Origin: Chlorobiaceae bacterium
GTDB taxonomy: Bacteria > Bacteroidota > Chlorobiia > Chlorobiales > Chlorobiaceae
Length of the DNA: 53,387 nucleotides
Direction of reading: 5' to 3'
NCBI GenBank assembly: GCA_013334565.1
Contig: JAAXXI010000010.1
Coordinates: 1 to 53,387, forward strand
Position 1 is the first letter of the stretch; the number at the start of each line of letters is the position of its first letter. Made by a program: the position numbers and the translations under genes. The notes under the pieces were generated by a model, which saw nothing but the letters and a program-made list of their open reading frames with translations, was not told where the DNA came from and searched no databases. Below are positions 10,312-19,608 of the stretch, one piece after another.

Positions 10312-10653
10312 TTATATTGCTTTACCTCCCCTTTCTCTTGTTCTTATCCGAATACATTCCTCAAGCGGCGTGATAAATATTTTACCGTCGCCAATTTCTC
10401 CGGAATCATGGGTTGCTGCCTTGATGATGGTATCGACCGTGATATCGACGAACTCGTTGTTCACCGCGATATCAAGCCTGATTTTCGGAATCAGGTTCGG
10501 TGCGATTTTCTGGCCGCGATAGAACTCGATGTCCTCCTGCCTGCCATGACCGGTAACCCTGCTCACGGTTATTCTTGTTATATCGGCCTGGATCAGCGCC
10601 TCACGAACATGATCGAGCCTGTCCGGCTGTATGATTGCAGTTATCAGTTTCAT
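10312..10653 (-). CDS. glnB: PII nitrogen-regulatory protein with atypical T-loop
   Basis: PII proteins sense ATP/ADP and 2-oxoglutarate and control AmtB and other nitrogen targets. The 113 residues show the fold throughout: MKLITAIIQPDRLDHVREAL, the conserved GRQ (37-39), and the second signature GEIGDGKIFITPLEECIRIRT. The T-loop is unusual. It is one residue shorter than in E. coli GlnB, it keeps the YRG tyrosine, and the residue matching the uridylylated Tyr51 is Ile (YRGQKIAPNLIPK). Control by uridylylation is therefore unlikely. The gene lies 11 bases downstream of amtB, the usual amtB-PII pairing, which points to a GlnK-like role in gating AmtB. It ends at a strong terminator. Confidence 0.93.
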   Translation of the reverse strand: MKLITAIIQPDRLDHVREALIQADITRITVSRVTGHGRQEDIEFYRGQKIAPNLIPKIRLDIAVNNEFVDITVDTIIKAATHDSGEIGDGKIFITPLEECIRIRTRERGGKAI

Positions 10654-10664
10654 TGCACATCCAA

Positions 10665-11996
10665 TTAATTAAGGTTGATAAGGCCATATCCCTGCTCACC
10701 GTGCATGCTGTGGTCGAGACCGGACATTTCATCGTTTTCCTTGATTCGGAGCCCGATGGTTTTCTCGACAATGAACAGAAGGACAAGTGAAACAATCGCA
10801 GCATACGCTATGGTGACACCTACAGCTGTAGCCTGAACACCGAGCTGATCCAGAATTGTCCAGCTGCCGCCGGCTTTTTCGGCTGCCTCAGCCATCCATG
10901 AAGGACGGATGAAGAACGTAAGGAATAAAGCTCCTACAATACCTCCGACACCATGAATACCAAAAGCATCGAGACTGTCATCGTATCCTGTCTTGCTCTT
11001 GATGAGGATCGCCGTATAACAGAAGCATGAAGCGATGGCGCCGAGCGCAAGCGCTCCGGATGGCTGAACGACACCTGCAGCCGGAGTGATGGCGACAAGA
11101 CCTGCGAGGATGCCTGAAGCGACACCGAGGCTGGTAGCTTTGCCATGATGGAAAATTTCAATGATCATCCAGGTGAAGGCGCCGGAAGCTGCGGCAACCT
11201 GCGTGACCGTAAGGGCCCTCGCGGTATCGAGGTTGCTGGCGATGGCGCTGCCGGCATTGAACCCGAACCATCCAACCCAAAGAAGTCCTGCACCTGTAAG
11301 AGTCATGACCAGGTTGTTCGGATGCATGACATTTTTCGGGTAACCACGCCTCTTGCCGAGATAGAGAGCCGCAACGAGACCGGTGATACCGGAAGAGATA
11401 TGCACGACGGTACCGCCTGCGAAATCAATGGCGCCTTTGGCTCCGAGGTTGAACAGAAAACCGTCTCCAGCCCATACCCAATGGCAGATCGGGCTGTAGA
11501 CAAAAATGCTCCAGAGTGCAATAAAAAGAGCGTAGCCCTTGAAATTGACACGCTCTGCAAACGCTCCAGCAATAAGTGCAGGTGTGATGATCGCAAATTT
11601 CCCCTGGAACATGGCAAAAACATATTCAGGAATATGGGAAGCCATGATGGTATCATCGATACCCTGCAGAATGAAATACTTGTCATCCCAGCCGACGAGA
11701 CCGCCAAGGATGCCGGGGCCGAAGCTGAGCGAATAACCGACAAGCGGCCAGAGCACGCCGATTATCACCATAGCCGCAAAGCTGTGCATCATGGTGCCGA
11801 TAACATTTTTTGTGCGTACAAGACCGCCGTAGAACATGGCAAGGCCCGGAACCATCAGGAGAACCAATGCTGTCGATGTCAGCATCCAGGATGTCGTACC
11901 TGTATCGGTAACCACTGCATCGGCTGCATGGGCAGTCCCCTGAAACATCAATGCTGCCGAAACGAACAGCAGTGGCGTTAAGAATCTTTTCCTCAT
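10665..11996 (-). CDS. amtB: Ammonium transporter
   Basis: This 443-residue inner-membrane protein is a trimeric Amt channel for ammonium uptake. It has a cleavable signal peptide (MRKRFLTPLLFVSAALMF to the AHA-A site) and then 11 expected membrane helices. Family landmarks include ALVLLMVPGLAMFYGGLVR near the start, the FAGGTVVHISSGITGLVAAL segment, and the pore histidine region FGIHGVGGIVGALF. glnB follows after 11 bases, so the transporter and its PII regulator are one operon. The region upstream is AT-rich. I found no -24/-12 sigma-54 promoter there, so how the operon is nitrogen-controlled is not visible. Confidence 0.96.
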   Translation of the reverse strand: MRKRFLTPLLFVSAALMFQGTAHAADAVVTDTGTTSWMLTSTALVLLMVPGLAMFYGGLVRTKNVIGTMMHSFAAMVIIGVLWPLVGYSLSFGPGILGGLVGWDDKYFILQGIDDTIMASHIPEYVFAMFQGKFAIITPALIAGAFAERVNFKGYALFIALWSIFVYSPICHWVWAGDGFLFNLGAKGAIDFAGGTVVHISSGITGLVAALYLGKRRGYPKNVMHPNNLVMTLTGAGLLWVGWFGFNAGSAIASNLDTARALTVTQVAAASGAFTWMIIEIFHHGKATSLGVASGILAGLVAITPAAGVVQPSGALALGAIASCFCYTAILIKSKTGYDDSLDAFGIHGVGGIVGALFLTFFIRPSWMAEAAEKAGGSWTILDQLGVQATAVGVTIAYAAIVSLVLLFIVEKTIGLRIKENDEMSGLDHSMHGEQGYGLINLN

Positions 11997-12467
11997 AACA
12001 ACATGAATAGAATTAATGAAACCTTATTTATTTATGAAAACAACAATAATGTAATTAATTTTTTAAGCTATCCAAAAAAAATAACGGGCTTTATTACAAT
12101 AATGTGATTTATTTAAAAAAATTATACAGGAATGCCTAAAAAATCATACCAATGAATGGCATTTCAGGCATAAACAGCAGATCGACAAAAAATACGATTG
12201 TCAGGAGACCGGAAAAGGAATGAATGCGGTAAAAGCAGGAAGTGAGGTTTTATCACTGTATAAGATTATAAATATAAGCGTGATACCGATCTCGAAGCAT
12301 GATTTTACTGCACATAAAGAATTTTTTTTTGAAAACCAGTATTTATTACGGTAAATTGAACACAGAATTCTGCCAATGGTTGGCCGATCGCTATACAGGT
12401 AATTTGTGCCTTGGTTACCTGTCAGCGTCTCTTTGCTATCAATGCACATGCATCTCAGGGTTAAACA
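11997..12467. other. AT-rich divergent intergenic region between amtB and the RRM gene
   Basis: This 471-base region has no convincing coding frame. It must contain the amtB promoter (leftward) and the promoter and leader of the RNA-binding-protein gene (rightward). Long A/T runs occur at 12050-12120. TATCAC and GTGATA face each other over ~23 bases around 12253-12287. Structured elements just before the RRM gene are listed separately. Confidence 0.5.
12395..12422 (+). promoter_or_regulatory. Leader hairpin upstream of the RRM protein gene
   Basis: ACAGGTAA (12395-12402) pairs perfectly with TTACCTGT (12415-12422) around a 12-base loop. A smaller GCCAA/TTGGC stem lies just upstream (12372-12384). 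The main hairpin ends 45 bases before the ATG. A structured leader on an RNA-binding protein suggests autoregulation or cold control, which is inference. Confidence 0.4.
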
Positions 12468-12740
12468 ATGAATATCTACATTGGCAATCTGCCTTACAGT
12501 GTTTCAGAAGATGATCTTCGCGAAGCTTTCTCCCAGTTCGGACAGGTAAACAGCGCAAACATCATCACAGACAAGTTTTCCGGCCGGTCAAAAGGATTCG
12601 GATTCGTTGACATGCCAAGCGACAGCGAAGGGCGTGAAGCCATCGACGCTATGAATGACAAGGATTTTAAAGGGCGCACAATAAAAGTAAATGAAGCGAG
12701 GCCGCGCGAGGAAAGACCTGTAAGAAGAGACCGTAACTGA
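12468..12740 (+). CDS. RRM-domain RNA-binding protein
   Basis: This 90-residue protein is a single RNA recognition motif with a short basic tail. RNP2 is IYIGNL (residues 3-8) and RNP1 is KGFGFVDM (near 44-51), with the expected aromatic residues for stacking on RNA bases. The tail EARPREERPVRRDRN is Arg-rich. Such small Rbp proteins in cyanobacteria, Chlorobi and others are often cold-induced RNA chaperones. ATG at 12468 directly precedes the RNP2 strand. It is monocistronic, with a structured leader and a strong terminator after the stop codon. Confidence 0.94.
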   Translation: MNIYIGNLPYSVSEDDLREAFSQFGQVNSANIITDKFSGRSKGFGFVDMPSDSEGREAIDAMNDKDFKGRTIKVNEARPREERPVRRDRN

Positions 12741-12767
12741 TCTCAGGCTTAATAAGCCTTCTGAGTA

Positions 12768-12806
12768 ACGCCGGACAGAATGTTTCGATACTGTCCGGCG
12801 TTTTTT
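12768..12806 (+). terminator. Rho-independent terminator of the RRM gene
   Basis: ACGCCGGACAG (12768-12778) pairs with CTGTCCGGCGT (12791-12801) around a 12-base loop, followed by TTTTTT. It is a strong plus-strand terminator. A shorter GCTT/AAGC hairpin lies between the stop codon and this stem. Confidence 0.92.
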
Positions 12807-12871
12807 GTATGGCAAACGCCTTTAGGGCAGCCGTTTTGCATTTTCATTCCTTTCCCCCGGAAAGCATACCT

Positions 12872-13813
12872 TTATTTTCCGTTCCTGACGAGGTCTGACA
12901 GGGCATCTGACAATGCGGGGTATCCGAAAGAAAATCGATGGCTGACGAGAAAGCCGGGCTTGACTTTCTGGCCCTTTACCGCGTATTCAGCCCCCTCTCC
13001 CATGAGGAGCTGGACAGCCAGTTTCGGTACGGGAAACAGCGAAGGTCGGCCAAGAACCTCGCCAAGCGCAGCAGCAAACTGTTTCATCGAAACCGGCTCA
13101 GGGCTCACAATATTGATCGGACCACTGTATTCCTTATTGTCAAGCGCTTCGAGTATACAGGATATCTCGTCGTCGATATGAACCCAGGAAATGCATTGAG
13201 CTCCTGAGCCTATCGGCCCACCAAGGAAGAAATTGAAAGGCATGAGCATTTTCTGCAGCATCCCCCCTTTTGTCGACAAAACGATACCGGTCCTGAGAAG
13301 CACAACCCTTACGCCATGTTTTTCGGCGGGAATCGATTCCTTTTCCCAGTCGATGCAGATTTTAGCAAGGAAATCATCTCCCTGTGGACCAGTCTCGAGA
13401 AGGTCCGCAGTGTCGCTGCAGCGATCGAAAGAGCCGTAATAACCGATAGCGGACGAAGAAATGAACACTTCCGGTTTCCCGGCAGCCTGAGCGATTGCGG
13501 AGGCTATGTGGCGGGTGCCCTGGATTCTCGAATCATAGCACTCCTTCTTGTGCGCATCGTTCCAGCGACTGTCGAGCAAAGGCTTTCCTGCCAGATGAAT
13601 CACAGCCCTGGCTCCATCGATATAGCCCGTCCAATCTCCTTTATCCATGAAGGAATCCCACCGGACATACCTGGCCGCCCCCGGAGTTTTTTCTGCTGCA
13701 GCATCGGGCGAACGGGCAAAAATCACCACCTGTTCTCCCCGGCTGACCAGCTTCCTGACAAGTTCTGAACCGATGATGCCTGTGGCCCCGGTAACGACTA
13801 TATGACCCTGCAT
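12872..13813 (-). CDS. TIGR01777-family NAD-dependent epimerase (YfcH-like)
   Basis: The protein is an extended short-chain dehydrogenase of about 313 residues. Its Rossmann glycine motif is VVTGATGIIGSELVRKL at residues about 6-22. The family signature VIHLAGKPLLDSRW follows, then SSSAIGYYG, which holds the active-site YYG. The C-terminal domain ends with the typical LLMGEGAEYAVKGQKVKPG. ATG at 13813 (MQGHIVVTGATG) is preferred; an upstream start at 13876 adds 21 unconserved residues. The substrate of this family is unknown. It stands alone, facing the RRM gene terminator. Confidence 0.9.
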   Translation of the reverse strand: MQGHIVVTGATGIIGSELVRKLVSRGEQVVIFARSPDAAAEKTPGAARYVRWDSFMDKGDWTGYIDGARAVIHLAGKPLLDSRWNDAHKKECYDSRIQGTRHIASAIAQAAGKPEVFISSSAIGYYGSFDRCSDTADLLETGPQGDDFLAKICIDWEKESIPAEKHGVRVVLLRTGIVLSTKGGMLQKMLMPFNFFLGGPIGSGAQCISWVHIDDEISCILEALDNKEYSGPINIVSPEPVSMKQFAAALGEVLGRPSLFPVPKLAVQLLMGEGAEYAVKGQKVKPGFLVSHRFSFGYPALSDALSDLVRNGK

Positions 13814-14215
13814 AGTTATTTGAGATTGTTTTATAAAATTATTCCCCCTGAAAAATTTCAAGCCTTGTAAAATCAACGAGCATGTTGTTGAAATAATTCC
13901 CTTTGCACCATTCAGAAGGGTTTACATGAAATCGCGTAGCGGGGACGAAAACAAAGATCGAATTCGCAACAATCAATATCGCACAACCTGAGACTGGCTA
14001 TTAAACTCAAGGAAGCTTACATTATCATTATGAATGACGTCAACGTTGAAATCATCCTGATCGGGAATACGACTGACGACTTCAGGTATCCTGCTCTAAC
14101 ACGAAGCTTTTACAGAAAAAAGGCAGGCGCCCGGACAGGCCTGGATTGATGAGCTTATTAACCAGCCTGCAAATTGCAATACTTTCGACACGACCGTTTA
14201 CCTTCGAGAACAACC
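13814..14215. other. Intergenic region before the hybrid kinase gene
   Basis: About 400 bases lie between divergent genes. A 39-codon open frame (14030-14149, plus) starts at ATG with AAGGA 16 bases upstream, too far to be convincing, and its product has no recognisable feature. Nothing else is supported, although promoters for both flanking genes must lie here. Confidence 0.4.
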
Positions 14216-16564
14216 ATGTCAAATCAACCTGTAATCAGGAACGACAAACAAGAAAATGACTGGAGTCATACCCTTCTGGAGTCCATGGATGACCCTGTAT
14301 GCCTCCTGGACCCTTCGGGCGTGATACTTGACGCCAATCCGGCCTGTAATGCCTGGATATCCCGATATTACAAGACCTGTATAGGTTCGAACATCTATAA
14401 AATTATTTCGTCCCATCCGGCCCTGCAGATATACTATCCGCAATGGAAAAAAATGATTGAAGAAGTTCTGCAGAGCGGAAAAAGCTGTTCTTTTGAAAAT
14501 TCCGGGGATGAAAGAACGGTCAGGTACACTACCTATCCCGTTTTTTCCTCCGACGGCAAGAACAGGAGGGTGTGCGTAATAGCCCGGATGGTAACCGAAA
14601 GGAAAAAGAAAGAAAGCAATGAACTGGGCAGCCGCCAGTTATGGGAGCTGATCCTTGAAAAATGCCATGTAGGAGCCTGGTCGATGAACCTTGTGAGCGG
14701 CATCCTGTATCATACTCTCGAGCAGGACCGCCTTTTCGGCTATGACAAACCTGTTGACGACTGGGGTTATGAACGGTTAAGAAACCATGTCATTCCTGAA
14801 GACAGGAAATTGGTGGATAAGCTCTTCAATGGAATGCTTGCAACTTCGGAAGAGTGGGATACCGAGTTCCGCATCCGCAGAAAAGACGGGTTGATCCGCT
14901 GGTTATCGACCAGCGGCGCTGCGATGAAGGATGAGCAGGGCAAAACCGTCTGCATTTCGGGGATATCGAGGGATATCACCGAGCAGAAAGCTGCCCGTAT
15001 CGAACATGAGAGTTTTCAGGCAAAGATGGAATACGCTCTTGAAAACAGTCATGTCGGTGTATGGGATCTTGACGTGAAGAAAAACATGGTAACACGGACG
15101 CTCGAACATGACCGTATTTTCGGCTATGAAACGCTCCTTCCGAAATGGACGACAGAGTCCTTCTTCGAGCATCTCGACCCTGAAGACCTTGCTATGGTGA
15201 GGAGCGAATACAGAAAAACGATGTCGGACAAATCGGACTTCAAGCTTGAATGCAGGATCCGAAAGGTGAACGGTCAAACTGGCTGGATAAGCCTCGCCGG
15301 CACATATAAATTCAACAAGGATAATGAAGATCCTCATGTTGTCGGAATTGTCCAGGACATTACCGACAGAAAACAGGCAGAACTCGATGGTAAAAAACTC
15401 CAGACCCAGCTTCAGCAGTCCCAGAAAATGGAAATGGTAGGACAGCTTGCAGGGGGAATTGCCCATGATTTCAATAATGTCCTGGCTGTCATTCTCGGTA
15501 ATACGGAAATCATGATGCGGCAGATTGACAATCGTCATCCTTTTTTCGAAAACCTCGACAGCATAAGGCATTCTGTTAATCGTTCTGCCGAAATGATCGG
15601 GCACCTGCTCGCATTTGCCCGAAAACAGGTCTGGCATCCTCAACTTATCGATATTGAAGAAGAGCTGCAAAAAATCCATGCCATGCTCAGAAAACTGATA
15701 CGGGAAAACATCAGACTCGAGCTTCGCATGGAAAACCGGCACCCTATGGTAAAGATCGATCCGTCACACCTTGTTCAAATCATCACAAATCTCTGCATCA
15801 ATTCACGTGACGCCATCATCAGTGATGGAACCATTACCATAGAAACCCGCATCGTGAAAGACAGTGAATGCAGGCATCTCGAACCCGGTTCATGCGAGTT
15901 GTCCGGAGAATGCGTCATGATCTCCATTTCGGATACCGGCCGCGGAATTGATAAAGAAGACCTCCCGCACATTTTCGAACCATTTTATACAACGAAAGAA
16001 ACGGGCAAAGGCTCCGGACTTGGACTTGCTGTTGTGTACGGTATTGTAAAACAGAACAAGGGTGGTATCGAGTGCCTCAGCGAAGCCGGAAAAGGCACGA
16101 AAATCGACATTTATTTTCCGAAATCAGGTGCCGATGATCTGATCAGGAAAATACAGGCGGCCGATTATAATGAAAAGAGATGCGATGAAGTCGTTCTCCT
16201 TGTGGAAGATGAACCGCATATCCTGAAAATAATCTCAAATCTCCTTGAAAACATAGGTCTCAAGGTGCTCCCTGCAGAAAATGCCGAAAAAGCATTGACC
16301 GTTTTCCACGAACATCGTGAGAATATCAGTATTGTGATATCCGATATCGTACTTCCGGGAATAAACGGCGTGCAGTTGAGCCGGAGCCTTCGGAATGAAA
16401 AACGCAACCTGAAATTCATTTTCATGTCGGGTTACGGTTCTGATGCCATAGGAAATTACGGGGAATTCAAATATGGTGAGAACTTCATATCGAAACCGTT
16501 CAGCAGCAAAGACTTTTTAACGCTTGTGAACTCCGTGACGGCTCAAAAGGCGGATTGCCCCTGA
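14216..16564 (+). CDS. PAS-domain hybrid histidine kinase with C-terminal receiver
   Basis: This 782-residue protein has no clear membrane segment and is probably a cytosolic sensor. The domain order is PAS1 (about 18-125), PAS2/PAC (about 135-262), PAS3/PAC (about 265-388), HisKA with phospho-acceptor His417 in GGIAHDFNN, and an HATPase domain. The HATPase shows N-box NLCINSRDAI, G1 ISDTGRGID, F-box FEPFYTT and G2 GKGSGLGLAVVYGI. A receiver domain follows, with phospho-acceptor Asp710 in ISDIVLPG and Lys in ISKPF. The two PAC-containing repeats are similar to each other (both have LEHDR/LEQDR plus a FGY segment), suggesting internal duplication. ATG 14216 is preferred to a TTG 42 bases upstream. 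No partner regulator is adjacent, so its output is unknown. It converges on glmS with only 19 bases between stop codons. Confidence 0.92.
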   Translation: MSNQPVIRNDKQENDWSHTLLESMDDPVCLLDPSGVILDANPACNAWISRYYKTCIGSNIYKIISSHPALQIYYPQWKKMIEEVLQSGKSCSFENSGDERTVRYTTYPVFSSDGKNRRVCVIARMVTERKKKESNELGSRQLWELILEKCHVGAWSMNLVSGILYHTLEQDRLFGYDKPVDDWGYERLRNHVIPEDRKLVDKLFNGMLATSEEWDTEFRIRRKDGLIRWLSTSGAAMKDEQGKTVCISGISRDITEQKAARIEHESFQAKMEYALENSHVGVWDLDVKKNMVTRTLEHDRIFGYETLLPKWTTESFFEHLDPEDLAMVRSEYRKTMSDKSDFKLECRIRKVNGQTGWISLAGTYKFNKDNEDPHVVGIVQDITDRKQAELDGKKLQTQLQQSQKMEMVGQLAGGIAHDFNNVLAVILGNTEIMMRQIDNRHPFFENLDSIRHSVNRSAEMIGHLLAFARKQVWHPQLIDIEEELQKIHAMLRKLIRENIRLELRMENRHPMVKIDPSHLVQIITNLCINSRDAIISDGTITIETRIVKDSECRHLEPGSCELSGECVMISISDTGRGIDKEDLPHIFEPFYTTKETGKGSGLGLAVVYGIVKQNKGGIECLSEAGKGTKIDIYFPKSGADDLIRKIQAADYNEKRCDEVVLLVEDEPHILKIISNLLENIGLKVLPAENAEKALTVFHEHRENISIVISDIVLPGINGVQLSRSLRNEKRNLKFIFMSGYGSDAIGNYGEFKYGENFISKPFSSKDFLTLVNSVTAQKADCP

Positions 16565-16583
16565 CAAGCGGACACTACGTGCC

Positions 16584-18428
16584 TTATTCGACTGTGACCG
16601 ATTTCGCAAGGTTCCTCGGACGATCGACGTTGCACCCGCGCAGTGTTGCTATATGATAAGCGAGAAGCTGCAGGGGGATCACGGTCAGGAGAGGGGTAAT
16701 AGGGCCTGATGCCTGGGGAATATGGATCACATGTTCGGCAAGATGACCGATCTCGTTGTCCCCTTCACTGGCAATCGCGATAACCCTCCCTTTCCGGCTG
16801 CGGACCTCCTCGATATTGCTGAGAATCTTGGAATAGGTGCTGTCACGGGTAGCGATGAAAATGACCGGCATATCCTCGTCAATGAGAGCGATAGGCCCGT
16901 GCTTCATTTCCGCAGCAGGATACCCTTCGGCATGGATATAGGAAATCTCCTTGAGCTTGAGGGCACCCTCGAGGGCAACAGGGAAGTTATAGCCCCTTCC
17001 CAGATAGAGAAAATTCCGCGCATCCCTGAAGCGATCCGCAATACCCCTGATCTGATCGTCGAGATCGAGAATACGAGTCGCTTTTTCAGGAATCCTTGAA
17101 AGTTCACGAAGGTTCAGAGCGATTTCATCATCCGAAATGGTCCTTCCTTTGCTGAGGGCAAGAGCAAGCATGTAAAGCACTATTACCTGGGCAGTGAATG
17201 CCTTGGTTGAAGCAACACCGACTTCCGGACCGGCATGGGTATACATGCCGCAGGTGGTTTCACGGGCGATCGTCGAGCCGACGACATTGCAGACTCCCAT
17301 GACGAGGGCGCCTTTTTCCCTCGCCGCGCGAAGGGCGGCAAGTGTATCGGCGGTTTCGCCCGACTGGGAAATAACGATTACGACATCGTCAGGACCGACA
17401 ATCGGGTTGCGGTACCTGAACTCCGACGCATAATCGACCTCGACCGGAATTCGGGCGAATTCCTCGATCAGGTATTCACCGATCAGTCCTGCATGCCAGC
17501 TTGTCCCGCAGGCACAGATGAGAATTCTTTTCGCCTGCTTCAGGCGATCGAGATAATCTTCGATACCTCCCAGGAATACCCGCCCTTCTCCAAGCCGCAC
17601 CCGTCCACGCATAACATCCTGCATGACTGCCGGCTGCTCGAAAATTTCCTTAAGCATGAAATGCTCGAATCCGCCCTTCTCTATTTTTTCAATGGAAAAA
17701 TCGATTTCGGTCACAATTTTTTCCTGCCTGACATTTTCAATGTTCTTGACGGTATATCCTTCCTTTGTCACAACGGCAAGTTCCCCGTCAGAGAGGTAAA
17801 CGACCTTTTTAGTATGTTCGACGATAGGAGCAGCATCAGATGCAATGAAATATTCCCCTGAACCGATGCCGATCACCAGCGGGCTGCCTTTTCTTGCAAC
17901 AACGATCCGGTCCGGCTCGCGCGAAGAGATCACACAGATTCCATAAGCACCTTCCACATGAAGAAGAGTATGACGGACCGCGGCTTCAAGATCGAGAGAA
18001 GGATTGCTTTTCCATATGCTGTCAATCAGATGCACCAGAACCTCTGAATCGGTATCGCTGGTAAAAACGTAGCCTGCGGAAACCAGTTCGTTTTTGAGGA
18101 TTGAATAGTTTTCGACGATACCGTTATGGATGATAGCAATATCGCCGGCCGTATTGAGATGCGGATGTGCATTGCTGTCGCTCGGCTCACCGTGAGTCGC
18201 CCAGCGGGTATGGCCGATCCCGACAGAAGAGCCCTCGATATCCATTCCATTGGACGCGATGGTATTTTCAAGCCCGCTGACACTGCCCTTCTGTTTCATG
18301 ACAAGAAGGCCGCCTTTCAGAAGTGCGATACCCGCGGAATCGTAACCCCTGTATTCAAGCCTTTTCAAACCTTTAAGCAGCAGCGGTACGGCATCCTTCG
18401 ACCCGATATATCCGACAATTCCGCACAT
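16584..18428 (-). CDS. glmS: Glutamine-fructose-6-phosphate aminotransferase (isomerizing)
   Basis: GlmS converts fructose-6-phosphate and glutamine to glucosamine-6-phosphate, the entry to peptidoglycan and LPS amino sugars. The 614-residue protein begins MCGIVGYIGS, so Cys2 becomes the N-terminal nucleophile of the glutaminase domain, with the conserved RLEYRGYDSAGIAL. Two SIS sugar-isomerase domains follow: CGTSWHAG and ISQSGETADT near the middle, and GRGYNFPVALEGALKLKE later. It ends in DRPRNLAKSVTVE, the universal GlmS C-terminus. The length is typical. pyrF lies 98 bases upstream on the same strand. Confidence 0.97.
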   Translation of the reverse strand: MCGIVGYIGSKDAVPLLLKGLKRLEYRGYDSAGIALLKGGLLVMKQKGSVSGLENTIASNGMDIEGSSVGIGHTRWATHGEPSDSNAHPHLNTAGDIAIIHNGIVENYSILKNELVSAGYVFTSDTDSEVLVHLIDSIWKSNPSLDLEAAVRHTLLHVEGAYGICVISSREPDRIVVARKGSPLVIGIGSGEYFIASDAAPIVEHTKKVVYLSDGELAVVTKEGYTVKNIENVRQEKIVTEIDFSIEKIEKGGFEHFMLKEIFEQPAVMQDVMRGRVRLGEGRVFLGGIEDYLDRLKQAKRILICACGTSWHAGLIGEYLIEEFARIPVEVDYASEFRYRNPIVGPDDVVIVISQSGETADTLAALRAAREKGALVMGVCNVVGSTIARETTCGMYTHAGPEVGVASTKAFTAQVIVLYMLALALSKGRTISDDEIALNLRELSRIPEKATRILDLDDQIRGIADRFRDARNFLYLGRGYNFPVALEGALKLKEISYIHAEGYPAAEMKHGPIALIDEDMPVIFIATRDSTYSKILSNIEEVRSRKGRVIAIASEGDNEIGHLAEHVIHIPQASGPITPLLTVIPLQLLAYHIATLRGCNVDRPRNLAKSVTVE

Positions 18429-18526
18429 GATGAATGCAATTTATCCCTTCAATGAAAACCGGTGCAATATGAATACCCCGATCCGTATTATCCTGACAGC
18501 TTCGACAGACATGCAAGGCTCAAGCG

Positions 18527-19351
18527 TCAGAGGACGCTCATCATTTTTCCGTGAATTTCCGCAGCTTCAGCAGCTACGGCTTTTTCATAATCATCGACGC
18601 ATGAAAACGATCCTGCCGGAAAGATCAATGCCCGGCTGACATTGATCAGGGCACTTTCGCGATTGGCGTCGACACCGAGATCGACCGACTCTTCCAGAGA
18701 ACCACCCTGTGCTCCAACACCGGGAATAAGGAAAAAAAGTCCGGGCGCCTCCCTGCGGATACGGGCAAGCTCTGCGCTTTTTGTCGCGCCGACAACCACG
18801 CCTCCGTTACCGTTCCTGCTCCATGATTCCACCTTGCCGAGCACTGCCCGGTAAAGCGTCCTGCCGTCATGCAGTACCTGCTCCTCAAAATCCGCTGAAC
18901 CTTCATTCGACGTCAGGCAGAGGACAAAGACGAGCTTCTCTTCGTAGGAGAAAAAAGGTTCGAGGGAATCGTAACCCATATACGGTGCAACGGTGACGGC
19001 GTCGAAAGGCCAGTGTTCGAAAAAAGCCTTCGCGTACATCCTGCTGGTATTGCCGATATCGGCCCTTTTCGCATCGGAAATGGTCAGAACCGTATCGGGA
19101 ATATGGCGGAGGGTTGCTCCCAAATCCTGAAGCCCGGCGACCCCTCTCACTTCGTAAAAAGCGGTATTGACCTTGTATGCAGCTGCGATATCGGCTGTTG
19201 CACGGATCACCGCACGGTTGAATTCAAGAACAGGATTTTCATACCGGGAAAAAACCTCAGGAATTTTCCCGGCGTCACTGTCAAGTCCGACGCATAAAAG
19301 GGATTTCAGGGCGCTTATCCTTCTGTTTGCCTTGTCACGGGCTGCACTCAT
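18527..19351 (-). CDS. pyrF: Orotidine 5'-phosphate decarboxylase, type 2
   Basis: It removes CO2 from OMP to give UMP. The 274-residue length and the motifs LLCVGLDSDAGKIP, YKVNTAFYE and ISDAKRADIGNTS (the catalytic Lys-Asp-Lys-Asp array is in DAKRAD) identify the longer type-2 subfamily, found in actinobacteria, myxobacteria and Chlorobi rather than enterics. The phosphate-binding loop is LIPGVGAQGGSLEE. ATG at 19351 is the first in frame. glmS follows on the same strand after 98 bases. The divergent region towards ftsH is 257 bases. Confidence 0.94.
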   Translation of the reverse strand: MSAARDKANRRISALKSLLCVGLDSDAGKIPEVFSRYENPVLEFNRAVIRATADIAAAYKVNTAFYEVRGVAGLQDLGATLRHIPDTVLTISDAKRADIGNTSRMYAKAFFEHWPFDAVTVAPYMGYDSLEPFFSYEEKLVFVLCLTSNEGSADFEEQVLHDGRTLYRAVLGKVESWSRNGNGGVVVGATKSAELARIRREAPGLFFLIPGVGAQGGSLEESVDLGVDANRESALINVSRALIFPAGSFSCVDDYEKAVAAEAAEIHGKMMSVL

Positions 19352-19608
19352 GAATGAATTGTACCTGTCTGTTGAAAAAATACCTTATGTTGCCTGTAGA
19401 AATCCGGAAATGAAACATCCGCCTGATTCAGAGGTATTACCGTCTGAAACTTATTACCACTGGAATTCATTTACCGTTGTGTAATATATGATATGTTTTC
19501 TTTCGGTATACTTCATTTAATTGAATAATCCTTTAAATTGAAGATCGTGAAAACGCTTGAGGCGGCATAATTACTGTACCGTCCATTTATAACCATGATT
19601 GATGATTG

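Noticed and set aside
11997..12467. Sigma-54 promoter for amtB-glnB
   Set aside because: No GG-N10-GC pair with acceptable flanks was found on the minus strand.
14030..14149. 39-codon frame before the hybrid kinase
   Set aside because: Ribosome-binding sequence is too far from the ATG and nothing in the product is recognisable.
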